Under the pieces are notes generated by a model. It had not been told where the DNA came from. It was given only the letters and a program-made list of their open reading frames with translations, and did no database searches. A stretch of 64,000 nt of DNA, from positions 806,001-870,000 of the forward strand of contig CP136945.1 of NCBI GenBank assembly GCA_041530395.1, read 5' to 3'. This DNA is from Thermosynechococcaceae cyanobacterium Okahandja (lineage in GTDB: Bacteria; Cyanobacteriota; Cyanobacteriia; Thermosynechococcales; Thermosynechococcaceae). The translations under genes were made by a program, and so were the position numbers. Positions 27,312 through 36,173 of this stretch are shown here, piece after piece; position 1 is the stretch's first letter, and each line of letters begins with the position of its first letter.

Positions 27312-29750
27312 ATGACTCAATCTATCTCCAGACCAACAACGACAACAGCGGATCGCGAGACGGCGTTGGTTCTAGAACTGAACTCCCTAAGCTTAAAAGA
27401 TCTGCCATTGGTGGGGGGCAAAAACTCTTCCCTTGGGGAAATGCTGCAACAGCTAACGCCAAAGGGAATTAATGTGCCGGATGGCTTTGCAACCACCGCC
27501 TACGCCTATCGTTACTTTATTCAAGCCGGTAACCTTGATCAGCAACTCCGCCGTCTGTTGGAGGGGCTAGATGTTGAAGATGTCAGTGAACTTCATCGGG
27601 TGGGTCAAGCGATTCGCTCGCTGATTCTGCACACGCCATTTCCACAAGAGTTAACGGATGCGATCGCCAATGCCTACCAAAAGATGTGCGATCGCTACGG
27701 TGCCAATACCGATGTGGCGGTGCGCTCTAGTGCCACTGCCGAAGACCTGCCCGATGCCAGTTTTGCCGGTCAGCAGGAAACGTACCTGAACGTGCATGGC
27801 CTCAAGGGTGTTCTCGATGCTTGCCATCGCTGCTTTGCCTCCCTGTTTACCGATCGCGCCATCTCTTACCGCCAGATTAAGGGCTTTGATCACTTTAATG
27901 TGGCCCTCTCGGTGGGGGTACAAAAAATGGTGCGCTCGGATTTGGCCTGCTCGGGGGTGATGTTCTCCATTGATACGGAAACCGGGTTTAAGGATACGGC
28001 CTTAATTACTGCGGCCTACGGCTTGGGCGAAAACGTGGTTCAGGGTGCGGTTAACCCGGATGAGTACCTCGTCTTTAAGCCCACCTTAAAGGCAGGGTAT
28101 AAACCCATCCTCAAAAAAGCCTTGGGAACCAAGGAAATTCGCATGGTCTATGATCTGGGGGGCACAAAGCTCACCCGCAACGAGCCGGTGCCGGACACCC
28201 TGCGCAAGCAGTTTGCCCTCACGGACGCAGAAATTCTCACCTTGGGTCGCTGGGCCTGCACAATTGAGGAGCACTACTCGACTCTGCGGGGGGCCTATAC
28301 CCCCATGGACATTGAGTGGGCTAAAGATGGTATCACTGGCGAGCTATTTATTGTCCAGGCGCGCCCGGAAACGGTGCAATCCCAAAAAGCGGGGAATGTG
28401 CTGCGCAGTTACCACCTTGAACAAAAAGGAACGGTACTGGCCACAGGTCGCGCCGTGGGTGAAATGATTGGTCAAGGGCGAGCACGGGTGATCCGCAATG
28501 TGGCCAACATTGATCAGTTCCAAGCTGGGGAAGTGCTGGTGACCCACCGCACCGATCCCGACTGGGAGCCAATCATGAAAAAAGCCAGCGCCATCGTCAC
28601 CGATCAGGGGGGGCGCACCTGCCATGCGGCCATTATTGCGCGGGAAATGGGGATTCCGGCCATTGTCGGCTGTGGCAATGCCACCGAGGCCATCCCCAAC
28701 GGCGTAGAGGTGACCGTCTCCTGTGCGGAAGGGGAGGAAGGTCACATTTACAGTGGACTACTGCCGTTCCATGTGGAGGAGGTGGCCCTAGCCAACTTAC
28801 CGCGCACCCGCACCCAAATTCTCATGAATGTGGGCAACCCGGAGGAAGCCTTTAGCTTGGCCGCGATTCCCAACGATGGCGTGGGGTTAGCGCGGATGGA
28901 GTTTATTATTGCCAACCACATTCAAGCCCACCCCTTAGCGCTGCTGCACTACGACGAGCTAGAGGATGAGGTGGCGAAGCTAAAAATTGCCGAACTGACC
29001 CAGCAGTACAGCAATAAGGCCGAGTTCTTTGTAGATAAGCTAGCGCAAGGGATTGGGGCGATCGCCGCCGCCTTTTACCCCAAACCGGTGGTGGTGCGGA
29101 TGTCGGACTTCAAGAGTAACGAGTACGCCAACCTTTTGGGCGGTCGCCAATTTGAACCCCACGAAGAAAACCCCATGATTGGCTGGCGCGGTGCCTCGCG
29201 CTACTACGATCCTAAGTATGCTGAAGGCTTTGCCCTTGAGTGCCAAGCCATGAAGCGGGTGCGGGATGAGATGGGTCTTACCAATGTCATCCTGATGATC
29301 CCCTTCTGTCGCACCCCAGACGAAGGACGGCGGGTACTCGCAGAAATGGCCAAACACGGCCTCCAGCAAGGGGAAAATGGCCTACAGGTCTATGTGATGT
29401 GCGAACTCCCCAGTAACGTGGTGCTAGCGGATGCCTTTGCCGATGTCTTTGATGGCTTCTCCATTGGCTCGAATGACCTCACCCAGTTAACGTTGGGCTT
29501 AGACCGCGACTCTGCCTTGGTGGCGCACCTGTTTGATGAGCGCAATGAGGCCGTGAAGCGGATGGTGGCGCAAGCCATTCAAACCGCCAAGGCGAAAGGG
29601 CGCAAAATTGGCATCTGTGGCCAAGCCCCCAGTGACTATCCTGAGTTTGCGCGGTTCCTTGTCAGCCTCGGGATTGACTCGATTAGCCTTAACCCTGACT
29701 CGGTGCTGAAAACCTTACTACAGATTGCTGAGGCGGAAGCTCAAGGCTAA
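27312..29750 (+). CDS. ppsA: phosphoenolpyruvate synthase
   Basis: PpsA converts pyruvate, ATP and water to phosphoenolpyruvate, AMP and phosphate, for gluconeogenic flux. The 812-residue product has the three expected parts: an N-terminal ATP-grasp domain (VAVRSSATAEDLPDASFAGQ), the swivelling phosphohistidine domain with His438 in QGGRTCHAAIIAREMG, and a C-terminal PEP/pyruvate barrel ending in IGICGQAPSDYPEFARFL with the catalytic cysteine. Length is normal. It is monocistronic by appearance, with a clear terminator downstream. Confidence 0.96.
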   Translation: MTQSISRPTTTTADRETALVLELNSLSLKDLPLVGGKNSSLGEMLQQLTPKGINVPDGFATTAYAYRYFIQAGNLDQQLRRLLEGLDVEDVSELHRVGQAIRSLILHTPFPQELTDAIANAYQKMCDRYGANTDVAVRSSATAEDLPDASFAGQQETYLNVHGLKGVLDACHRCFASLFTDRAISYRQIKGFDHFNVALSVGVQKMVRSDLACSGVMFSIDTETGFKDTALITAAYGLGENVVQGAVNPDEYLVFKPTLKAGYKPILKKALGTKEIRMVYDLGGTKLTRNEPVPDTLRKQFALTDAEILTLGRWACTIEEHYSTLRGAYTPMDIEWAKDGITGELFIVQARPETVQSQKAGNVLRSYHLEQKGTVLATGRAVGEMIGQGRARVIRNVANIDQFQAGEVLVTHRTDPDWEPIMKKASAIVTDQGGRTCHAAIIAREMGIPAIVGCGNATEAIPNGVEVTVSCAEGEEGHIYSGLLPFHVEEVALANLPRTRTQILMNVGNPEEAFSLAAIPNDGVGLARMEFIIANHIQAHPLALLHYDELEDEVAKLKIAELTQQYSNKAEFFVDKLAQGIGAIAAAFYPKPVVVRMSDFKSNEYANLLGGRQFEPHEENPMIGWRGASRYYDPKYAEGFALECQAMKRVRDEMGLTNVILMIPFCRTPDEGRRVLAEMAKHGLQQGENGLQVYVMCELPSNVVLADAFADVFDGFSIGSNDLTQLTLGLDRDSALVAHLFDERNEAVKRMVAQAIQTAKAKGRKIGICGQAPSDYPEFARFLVSLGIDSISLNPDSVLKTLLQIAEAEAQG

Positions 29751-29774
29751 GCTGTTCGCCATACTCCTAAGTGC

Positions 29775-29816
29775 AGAGCAGGGACTTGATGCCGCGATCG
29801 CCCTGCTCTTCTTTTT
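29775..29816 (+). terminator. intrinsic terminator of ppsA
   Basis: A perfect 9-base inverted repeat (AGAGCAGGG at 29775-29783, CCCTGCTCT at 29801-29809) is followed by TCTTTTT. The 17-base loop contains a HIP1-like GCGATCG. It lies 25 bases after the ppsA stop. Confidence 0.88.
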
Positions 29817-29900
29817 GTGACCTTTTTTGTATCCCTCTTGTGCTCTTGGCTCGGTTCCCCAATCGCAGTAGGATCAAGGGAACAGGTTGAGGTCATTGGG

Positions 29901-30563
29901 GTGGATACAACCGGGATTCAGCAGCTCTTAACATCGGCGGATGCCGGCGATCGCCTACAGGGGCTGAACCAATTGCGCTCCCTTGATCCCCAGATGGCTT
30001 TTCCCCTCATTGAGCCGCTGATTCAGGATCAAAATGCGCGGATTCGCTACGCAGCAGTCAGCCAAGTAGCCACCCTTGGCCGGGTCAACCTCCCCCAAGC
30101 GCAGGAGCTATTGCGCGATCGCCTCCTCAACGATAGCGAAACGGACGTGCGTGCTGCTGCTGCCGATGCCATGGCGGCACTACAAGTACCCTTTGCCCTC
30201 GAAGACCTCGAGACCGCCTACCGCAGTACCGAGGACTGGCTGCTACAGTTTAGTATCATTGCTGCCCTTGGTGCGTTGGCTAACCCCGCCGCCGTCAGCC
30301 TCCTCAAAGAGGCTCTCAATAGCCCTCAAGAACTGGTGATGCTGGCGGCCATTGGCTCCCTAGGGGAACTCAGGCAACCGGATACGGTGGCTCTGCTGCG
30401 TCCCTTTGTGGACTATCCCGATTGGCAGGTGCGGCACCGGCTGGCGATCGCCCTAGGGCAGATTGGCACCCCTGAGGCCAAGGAACTGCTGGAGCAACTG
30501 CAAACTGATAGTGCCCAAGCGGTGGCAGCGGCGGCCCAAACCAGTCTGGCGCAGTGGAGTTAA
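29901..30563 (+). CDS. HEAT-repeat protein, NblB-like
   Basis: The 220-residue product is built of HEAT/PBS-lyase-like helical repeats (for example DARIRYAAVSQVATLG-type NARIRYAAVSQVATLG, DVRAAAADAMAAL, WQVRHRLAIALGQIG). The opening (IQQLLTSADAGDRLQGLNQL) resembles the phycobilisome degradation protein NblB, which dismantles phycobilisomes under nutrient stress; I hold the name loosely. A GTG at 29817 sits at the base of the ppsA terminator and would add 28 residues without family support, so I prefer GTG 29901. The cbiD gene follows after 9 bases, in the same direction. Confidence 0.72.
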   Translation: MDTTGIQQLLTSADAGDRLQGLNQLRSLDPQMAFPLIEPLIQDQNARIRYAAVSQVATLGRVNLPQAQELLRDRLLNDSETDVRAAAADAMAALQVPFALEDLETAYRSTEDWLLQFSIIAALGALANPAAVSLLKEALNSPQELVMLAAIGSLGELRQPDTVALLRPFVDYPDWQVRHRLAIALGQIGTPEAKELLEQLQTDSAQAVAAAAQTSLAQWS

Positions 30564-30572
30564 CTGGGCGGC

Positions 30573-31688
30573 TTGGCACCTCCTGAGGGCTACACCTTAC
30601 CGGTTTTTGCGGCGGCAGCAGCAGTGGCCGCCTTGCGCTGCTTAAGTGAAGGCACCTGCCCAACCGCGGTAACCTTGGCACTGCTCAACCCCAATCGCTG
30701 CCAAACGATCCCTATTGCTGAAGGTGCCTGCTTAGATTCCCACCAAGCACTGGCCATTACCTATAGCCAACCCAGCGATGCCCTCGATATTACACGGCAC
30801 ACGCCGGTATGGGCTTGGGTGAGATGGGCAGATGCTAGCACCTGTCCCCGCATTCAGGTGGAGGGGGGGGTAGGCATTGGTCGCCACCAAACCACTGGTG
30901 AGGCGGCCATCTACCGCTATGCACGACTGCTGTTAACCACAAACCTAGAACTGTACTGCCCCCGCGATCGCGCCGTGCGGGTCACCATTATCTTGCCCCA
31001 AGGCGTACAGTTGGCGGAGCGCACCTCTAATGCGGCCTTTGGTGTGGTTGAAGGCTTATCTCTGTTGGGGACGAGTGCCATTGCCCAACCCTTGACTGCA
31101 CCGGAGCAATTGGCTCAGTACCGGGCTGAACTGGCAACCAAGGCGGCTCAGTCTTCGACCCTCGTCTTCTGTATTGGCGAAAATGGCCTTCAGGTGGCGC
31201 ACGCCCTTGGCATTCCGCCCCAGTTATGTGTCAAAACCGCCAATTGGTTAGGTCCCATGCTGGTTGCTGCCGCGGAACACTCTCTCCACGCCCTGCTCCT
31301 GTTGGGCTACCACGGCAAGCTGATTAAGCTGGCGGCAGGCATTTTTCACACCCATCATCACTTGGCAGATGCTCGCCAAGAAGTCTTTGTGGCGTTTTGC
31401 GCCCTTGCCGGTATCACAGGCCCGCTGCTGGATGAACTGTGGCGATCGCCCACCCTTGAAGCAGCCTGTCAGATACTTGCCGCCAGAGAACCCGCTCAGT
31501 TAGCCAGTATTTTAAGTCACATTGCCAACCGTATTGAAGAGCGCACCCTTGAGTACATTCATCGTCACTGCCCCGCGCCCGTGGGGCGATCAATGGAGGT
31601 GGGGGCCATCCTATTTCAGCGCGATCGCCAGATTGTGGCCACCAGCCCAGCCGCCAAACGGCTTTTAGGAATACTCACCAGCCCCTAA
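30573..31688 (+). CDS. cbiD: cobalt-precorrin-5B C1-methyltransferase
   Basis: CbiD methylates C1 of cobalt-precorrin-5B in the anaerobic (early cobalt insertion) cobalamin/pseudocobalamin route. The 371-residue product has the family start GYTLPVFAAAAAVAAL, the GGVGIGRHQTTGEAAI segment (about 91-107), LLLGYHGKLIKLAAGIFHTHHH (about 247-268) and ERTLEYIHRH near the end. Start is TTG at 30573. It overlaps the convergent diacylglycerol kinase gene by 4 bases. Confidence 0.92.
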   Translation: MAPPEGYTLPVFAAAAAVAALRCLSEGTCPTAVTLALLNPNRCQTIPIAEGACLDSHQALAITYSQPSDALDITRHTPVWAWVRWADASTCPRIQVEGGVGIGRHQTTGEAAIYRYARLLLTTNLELYCPRDRAVRVTIILPQGVQLAERTSNAAFGVVEGLSLLGTSAIAQPLTAPEQLAQYRAELATKAAQSSTLVFCIGENGLQVAHALGIPPQLCVKTANWLGPMLVAAAEHSLHALLLLGYHGKLIKLAAGIFHTHHHLADARQEVFVAFCALAGITGPLLDELWRSPTLEAACQILAAREPAQLASILSHIANRIEERTLEYIHRHCPAPVGRSMEVGAILFQRDRQIVATSPAAKRLLGILTSP

Positions 31689-32137
31689 AACAGCGTTCCT
31701 AACACGGGATAGACCAAAGGGGGTAAAATCAACGCCACCGCCACCGCCACCGCCGCCGTCGCCCCTAGCAGGACAGCACCTGCCGCACAGTCTTTAGCAA
31801 CACGGGCAAGATCGTGGTACTCCTTGCCTACCGTTAAATCCACCACCGCTTCTAAGGCCGTATTCATCAGCTCTAGCCCCATCACCAAGGCAATGGTAAG
31901 GATAATGACCGTCAGTTCCACCGGGGATAACTTGAGAATACCGCCCAGAGCGATCGCCGTCACCGCGATCGCCGTGTGAATGCGAAAATTCCGCTGGGTT
32001 TGGAACGCATACTGCACCCCTGCCCACGCATAACGAAAACTACTGAGCAAAGATGCTGCAACTCGGTAAGATCGCTGCCGCAGGTGGGGGGCACCTGTCG
32101 CTTTTTCGGCATAGGCAGCAAGTAATTTTTGGGTCAT
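31685..32137 (-). CDS. dgkA: diacylglycerol kinase (prokaryotic DgkA)
   Basis: An integral membrane lipid kinase that phosphorylates diacylglycerol or undecaprenol. The 150-residue protein has a cytoplasmic start (LLSSFRYAWAGVQYAFQTQRNFRIH), three membrane helices, and the active-site ELMNTALEAVVDLTVG followed by HDLARVAKDCAAGAVLL. ATG 32137 is chosen; GTG codons up to 32146 are alternatives. It has a longer N-terminal lead (about 25 residues) than the E. coli enzyme. Confidence 0.93.
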   Translation of the reverse strand: MTQKLLAAYAEKATGAPHLRQRSYRVAASLLSSFRYAWAGVQYAFQTQRNFRIHTAIAVTAIALGGILKLSPVELTVIILTIALVMGLELMNTALEAVVDLTVGKEYHDLARVAKDCAAGAVLLGATAAVAVAVALILPPLVYPVLGTLF

Positions 32138-32347
32138 GTCCACCACACCTTACACTAAAAAATAAACCCTACAGCCGATGGCAGCACTCAAGTGGTTGCT
32201 CTCCATAGTATTCCCTGCCCCAGCGGCAGAGACGGCTGTAATTCACACACTTTAACAAAAAAAGATCAAAAATCTGCTAGTAAACGCTAACCATTTAAGC
32301 ACACCTCTCCCCATTTCGTCTCCAATGGTTGTTGCCGCATTGGGGCA

Positions 32348-34483
32348 TTAGGCTCTTTGGCTTTCCCTGAGCAGTTGATCCACCTGTTCTACGGTCAACG
32401 GTGGCGAAAAATAATACCCTTGGCCATAATCGCACCCCAATTCCCGCAGGCGCACCAGTTGATAGGGTCGCTCAATCCCTTCCGCAATCAGCTCTAGCCC
32501 CAGTCCCTGCGCCAAACTCAGGATGGCATCAATCACCGAGTGCTGCTGGCTTTCGGCAGTAATTAACTTTACAAACGAGCGATCTACCTTGAGAATGTCG
32601 ATGGGTAACTGGGTCAGATAACTCAGCGACGAGTACCCCGTCCCAAAATCATCCATACTGAGTTTGATCCCCTGAGCCTTGAGGGCACAGAGAATTTCCC
32701 GCACCTGCTCGGGTTGATCAATGCCAACGCTTTCGGTCATTTCAAGGTGCAAGGAGGAGGGGGGGACTTGGGTTTGCTCAAGGGCAGCCAATACCTGCTC
32801 CACCAGTGCCGGATGGGTTAGTTGGCGATTCGACAAATTCACATGCACACAGGGGGCGTGCTGCGGGTAGCGCTCTTGCCAACGCTGCAAATCGCGACAG
32901 GCTCGCCAAATGACCCAATCGCCAATCGGTAAAATTAAGTTTGTTTCTTCGGCTAAGGCAATAAACCGCTCGGGACTGAGCAACCCTTCCGTGGGATGCT
33001 GCCAGCGAATCAGTGCTTCAAAGCCGTACAGACGATTGTCCCTCAGACGATAAATGGGCTGATAGTAGAGGGTAAATTCATCCCGCTCAATGGCCTGCCG
33101 CAGCCCCACTTCTAACGACAGGCGATCGCGGGCTATGAGGTGCATTTCTTCACTAAAAATTTGATAGCGACTGCCCCCCGCCAGTTTGGCGCGATACATA
33201 GCAATGTCGGCATTACGGAGGTAATCTTCAGCCTTTTCAAGGTGGGGGGTACGGGTGGCCACGCCAATACTCACCTGCAGGATAATCTGCTGCTCTTTGA
33301 CCGTAAAAGGAGTGTCTAATTCTTGGCGAATGCGATCGCACACCCCCAAGGCATCCTCATTGCTGGTAATGTCATCGAGCAAAATCACAAACTCATCGCC
33401 GCCAATGCGAGCCACCGTATCATCCGGACGCACAATCCGCTGAAGTCGCTGCCCCAATTCAATTAAAATCGTATCGCCGCAACTGTGCCCCAAGCTGTCG
33501 TTAATCACCTTAAAGCGGTCAATGTCAATAAACAAAATGGCAAATTTGTAGTCAGGACGGCGACGACCATGGCGAGCAGCCTGCTCAATCCGGTCAAACA
33601 GCAGGGTGCGGTTCGCTAACCCCGTTAACGAATCGTGGAGGGCATCGTGCAGTAACTGCGCCTCTGCCAAGCGATGTTCGGTTAAATCCGTTAATGAGCC
33701 GGCAACACGATAGGATTTGCCGTGGGCATCCCGCAACACTAAGCCGCGAGCTAAGACCCAGCGATAGGAGCCATTGCGGTGCTGCATCCGAAACTCTTGG
33801 TGGAAATGGGGCGTTTGACCGCGCACGTGTAAGGTTAAATTGAGCTTGACCCGCTCGGCATCCTGCGGGTGGATGCGCTTCAGCCACTCGTCAATGTGGT
33901 TACCAATTTCGTGGTCTTGGTACCCCAGTAACGTTTTCCAGCGCGAGGAGTAAAAGGTTTCATCGGTCACTAGGTTCCAGTCCCACACGCCATCATTCAT
34001 GCCCCGGGTCAGCAGGGCGTAGCGATCGCTGGTTTCAAGCAATGCCGTTTGGGTAAACTTGGTATCGGTAATGTTGTACCCACAAACCAAGCCTGACCCA
34101 TTAGGAAAACGCACAAACGCCCAGAGCATCTCCACCACTTGACCATCAATCGCGTGGGTGGGGAGCTCCTGCCAGCCCATCGGCGGATGTAGCATCCAGT
34201 AACGAAACTGGCGGCGGGTTTCCGGATCCGGAAAACACTCACTTAAAAAATCGCGGCGGAGCAAATCGCCCGTGTCCCACCCTAAATGGGTTGTCACCTC
34301 TTGGTTCAGGGACAGAATTTGCCCCTCGTTACCGTAAAAGATCATTGCAAGGGGTAACCGCGCACACACTGTCCGCACTAACTCGTAGGGATCCGCCATT
34401 GCAGGGAAATCAAACCCATAACTCTGAAAGTCCATCATGCGCACATCCCGAAAGTTAGGCAAAAAGGGATCATCATTTTTCAT
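32348..34483 (-). CDS. PAS-PAS-GGDEF-EAL cyclic-di-GMP protein
   Basis: The 711-residue cytosolic protein has two PAS domains (about 30-145 and 150-275, the second with a PAC-type ending EFRMQHRNGSYRWVLARGLVL). A GGDEF domain follows (about 280-445) with intact GGDEF in ARIGGDEFVILL and an RPDD I-site five residues before it. The EAL domain (about 455-705) has EALIRW, the metal-binding DDFGTGYSSLSYL and a late KVDRSF. Both catalytic motifs look intact, so it could make or break cyclic di-GMP; which activity dominates cannot be read from sequence. No membrane segments or chromophore-binding GAF domain are seen. Confidence 0.94.
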   Translation of the reverse strand: MKNDDPFLPNFRDVRMMDFQSYGFDFPAMADPYELVRTVCARLPLAMIFYGNEGQILSLNQEVTTHLGWDTGDLLRRDFLSECFPDPETRRQFRYWMLHPPMGWQELPTHAIDGQVVEMLWAFVRFPNGSGLVCGYNITDTKFTQTALLETSDRYALLTRGMNDGVWDWNLVTDETFYSSRWKTLLGYQDHEIGNHIDEWLKRIHPQDAERVKLNLTLHVRGQTPHFHQEFRMQHRNGSYRWVLARGLVLRDAHGKSYRVAGSLTDLTEHRLAEAQLLHDALHDSLTGLANRTLLFDRIEQAARHGRRRPDYKFAILFIDIDRFKVINDSLGHSCGDTILIELGQRLQRIVRPDDTVARIGGDEFVILLDDITSNEDALGVCDRIRQELDTPFTVKEQQIILQVSIGVATRTPHLEKAEDYLRNADIAMYRAKLAGGSRYQIFSEEMHLIARDRLSLEVGLRQAIERDEFTLYYQPIYRLRDNRLYGFEALIRWQHPTEGLLSPERFIALAEETNLILPIGDWVIWRACRDLQRWQERYPQHAPCVHVNLSNRQLTHPALVEQVLAALEQTQVPPSSLHLEMTESVGIDQPEQVREILCALKAQGIKLSMDDFGTGYSSLSYLTQLPIDILKVDRSFVKLITAESQQHSVIDAILSLAQGLGLELIAEGIERPYQLVRLRELGCDYGQGYYFSPPLTVEQVDQLLRESQRA

Positions 34484-34549
34484 AGCGCGATCTGTAGCTC
34501 AATTTTAGATTGTTTTCCAACGAGAAAAAAGCTTAACTAATGAGGGGTT

Positions 34550-34595
34550 CGGGGAGCAATAAGTCCCGCGCTGGTCGGGATACATGGACTCCCCG
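34550..34595. repeat. left-end nested hairpin of tnpB-only IS
   Basis: CGGGGAG at 34550-34556 pairs with CTCCCCG at 34589-34595. Inside, TCCC and GGGA form a second short stem. This is the expected place for the left-end recognition structure, 13 bases inside the TTAAC flank. Confidence 0.6.
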
Positions 34596-34681
34596 CGCTT
34601 GTCGATTTGGCTCGATGCCAATGAGACAAGCACCCTAGATTTTTGCTACCATAAGCTTATCGCTATTCAAAAGTGCCGATA

Positions 34682-35875
34682 ATGTACAAAGCCTACAAGT
34701 TCCGAATCTACCCCACACCAGAACAAGAGGTTTTATTGGCGAAATCTTTTGGGTGTGCTAGGTGGTTTTGGAACTATGCACTCAATCTCTGCCAAGAGAC
34801 TTATCGGGCAACAGGAAAAGGGTTGTCAAGAGGGTACATTCAGGGTTTATTGCCAGCTCTCAAGAAAGAGCATGAATGGCTAAAAGAGGTATATTCCCAG
34901 TGCTTGCAGGCAGTCGCCCTGAATTTATCAACCGCCTACAAAAACTTCTTTGAAAAACGGGCAAAGTTGCCACGATTCAAATCAAAAAAAGGTAGGCAGT
35001 CTATCAGTTACCCTCAAAACGTCAAACTAGAAGGGGACACCATCTATCTTCCTAAAATTGGACGAGTTGCTTGCCGTCGCCACCGTGATTTTGAGGGAAA
35101 GATAAAAACCGTTACAATATCACGTAATCCTGATGGCAGGTATTTTGCATCAATTTTGGTAGATGATGGACAGCCTATCCCCCAAGCCACAACAGAAGGC
35201 AAAGCCATTGGTATTGACGTGGGATTAACGCATTTCGTGATTACCAGTGACGGTTCTAAGTTTGACAATCCTAAGTTCTTTATCAAACATCAGCGCAACC
35301 TGAAGCGCAAACAGCAAAAGCTATCCAAGAAAAAGAAGGGTAGTCGGAACCGTGAAAAAGCAAGATTGGCAGTGGCGAAAGTCCATTCCAAGATTGCCCG
35401 ATGTCGAGAGGATTTTCTGCACAAGCTATCCCGCAAGATAGTAAACGAAAACCAAGTGATTGTGACAGAGAACCTCAATGTGAAAGGCATGGTCAAGAAT
35501 CACAACCTAGCCAAAGCTATTAGCGATGCGGGTTGGGGTCAGTTGTGTACCATGCTCAAGTACAAGGCAGAGCGTGAAGGCAAAACCTATATCGAGATTG
35601 ATAGATGGTTTCCTAGCTCTAAAACCTGCCATGTATGTCTGAGTCGAGTTGATAACCTCAGTCTTGATGTAAGGACGTGGACTTGCCCGCATTGTGGCAC
35701 GCGCCATGACCGTGATGTCAACGCGGCAATCAACATCAGGAATGAAGGCTTGCGGATATTGTCGTTGGGAACCAGCGATACTGCCTGTGGAGGGAATGTA
35801 AGACGGACTGGTAAAACTTCGGTTTTGCTGGACGCTATTCCCGATGAAGCAGGAAGCCCACGCTCTATCGCATAG
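34682..35875 (+). CDS. tnpB: TnpB, RNA-guided nuclease (second element)
   Basis: The 397-residue protein has the classic TnpB layout: an N-terminal domain (AYKFRIYPTPEQEVLLAKSF), then RuvC residues in IGIDVGLTHFVITSDG (Asp), VIVTENLNVKGM (Glu) and HDRDVNAAINIRNEG (Asp), with a zinc ribbon between CHVC and CPHCG. A basic helix (KRKQQKLSKKKKGSRNREK) precedes the second motif. All catalytic residues are present and the frame is open, so nuclease function may be retained. ATG 34682 is preferred over a GTG three codons upstream. Confidence 0.93.
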   Translation: MYKAYKFRIYPTPEQEVLLAKSFGCARWFWNYALNLCQETYRATGKGLSRGYIQGLLPALKKEHEWLKEVYSQCLQAVALNLSTAYKNFFEKRAKLPRFKSKKGRQSISYPQNVKLEGDTIYLPKIGRVACRRHRDFEGKIKTVTISRNPDGRYFASILVDDGQPIPQATTEGKAIGIDVGLTHFVITSDGSKFDNPKFFIKHQRNLKRKQQKLSKKKKGSRNREKARLAVAKVHSKIARCREDFLHKLSRKIVNENQVIVTENLNVKGMVKNHNLAKAISDAGWGQLCTMLKYKAEREGKTYIEIDRWFPSSKTCHVCLSRVDNLSLDVRTWTCPHCGTRHDRDVNAAINIRNEGLRILSLGTSDTACGGNVRRTGKTSVLLDAIPDEAGSPRSIA

Positions 35876-35889
35876 CGATGAGCGTTGGG
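35857..35889. repeat. right-end hairpin of tnpB-only IS
   Basis: CCCA-CGCTC-ATCGC pairs with GCGAT-GAGCG-TGGG with one or two bulges, giving a 13- to 14-pair stem. It spans the tnpB stop codon (35873-35875) and is followed by TAGTTCAC. It would also form the scaffold end of a TnpB guide RNA. Confidence 0.7.
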
Positions 35890-36173
35890 TAGTTCACTCC
35901 CAAAAGCCAAAAAATCTGGGCTGTAATTTTTGCCTGCTGAGGAGCACCAAGGCGATCGCTATGCTGATGAAGTAGCACTAACGTCTCTAGCTGCTGACGA
36001 ATGGTGGCATTCTCCTCCTCGTCGGGGTAGAGACTGTCTAGAACAGCGTCTAAATCTGCCTCCCCATTGGCCACTAAGCCCGCCCCCGGACAAATCACAG
36101 AGGTTAGGTTCTGCTCATGCTGCCGCAGCAATCGCCGTAGATAGTAGGTTATTGAGACCCCTAACTTTGTCAT
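35865..36173 (-). CDS. small gene truncated and re-terminated by IS insertion
   Basis: The reading frame begins at ATG 36173 and encodes 102 residues. Residues 1 to about 92 are native: an N-terminal basic helix (YYLRRLLRQHEQ), an acidic middle (DLDAVLDSLYPDEEENATIR) and a helical end (LVLLHQHSDRLGAPQQAKITAQIFWLLG). From about 35897 leftwards the codons come from the IS right end, adding VNYPTLIAMR and a new stop. I do not recognise the family; it is soluble and helical. The native end may be recoverable on the far side of the IS. Confidence 0.6.
   Translation of the reverse strand: MTKLGVSITYYLRRLLRQHEQNLTSVICPGAGLVANGEADLDAVLDSLYPDEEENATIRQQLETLVLLHQHSDRLGAPQQAKITAQIFWLLGVNYPTLIAMR

Larger units (their letters stand above)
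34538..35897. mobile_element. tnpB-only IS605-family element
   Basis: The element contains a tnpB gene but no transposase gene, so it depends on a TnpA supplied in trans. The left flank ends in TTAAC (34533-34537), as for the other IS605-type element here. A nested hairpin follows at 34550-34595. The right end is a hairpin (35857-35889) followed by GGGTAGTTCAC, sharing GGGTAGTTCA with the first element. The minus-strand gene on its right loses its native 3' end at this border. Borders are inferred and could shift by one or two bases. Confidence 0.8.

Noticed and set aside
29817-29900. GTG 29817 as the start of the NblB-like gene
   Set aside because: It lies in the T-run of the ppsA terminator and adds 28 residues with no family match. 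GTG 29901 fits the family length.
32138-32347. Search for a structured RNA in the 210-base gap between dgkA and the GGDEF-EAL gene
   Set aside because: I found no recognisable RNase P, tmRNA, 6S or riboswitch core; only AT-rich sequence with no clear hairpin.
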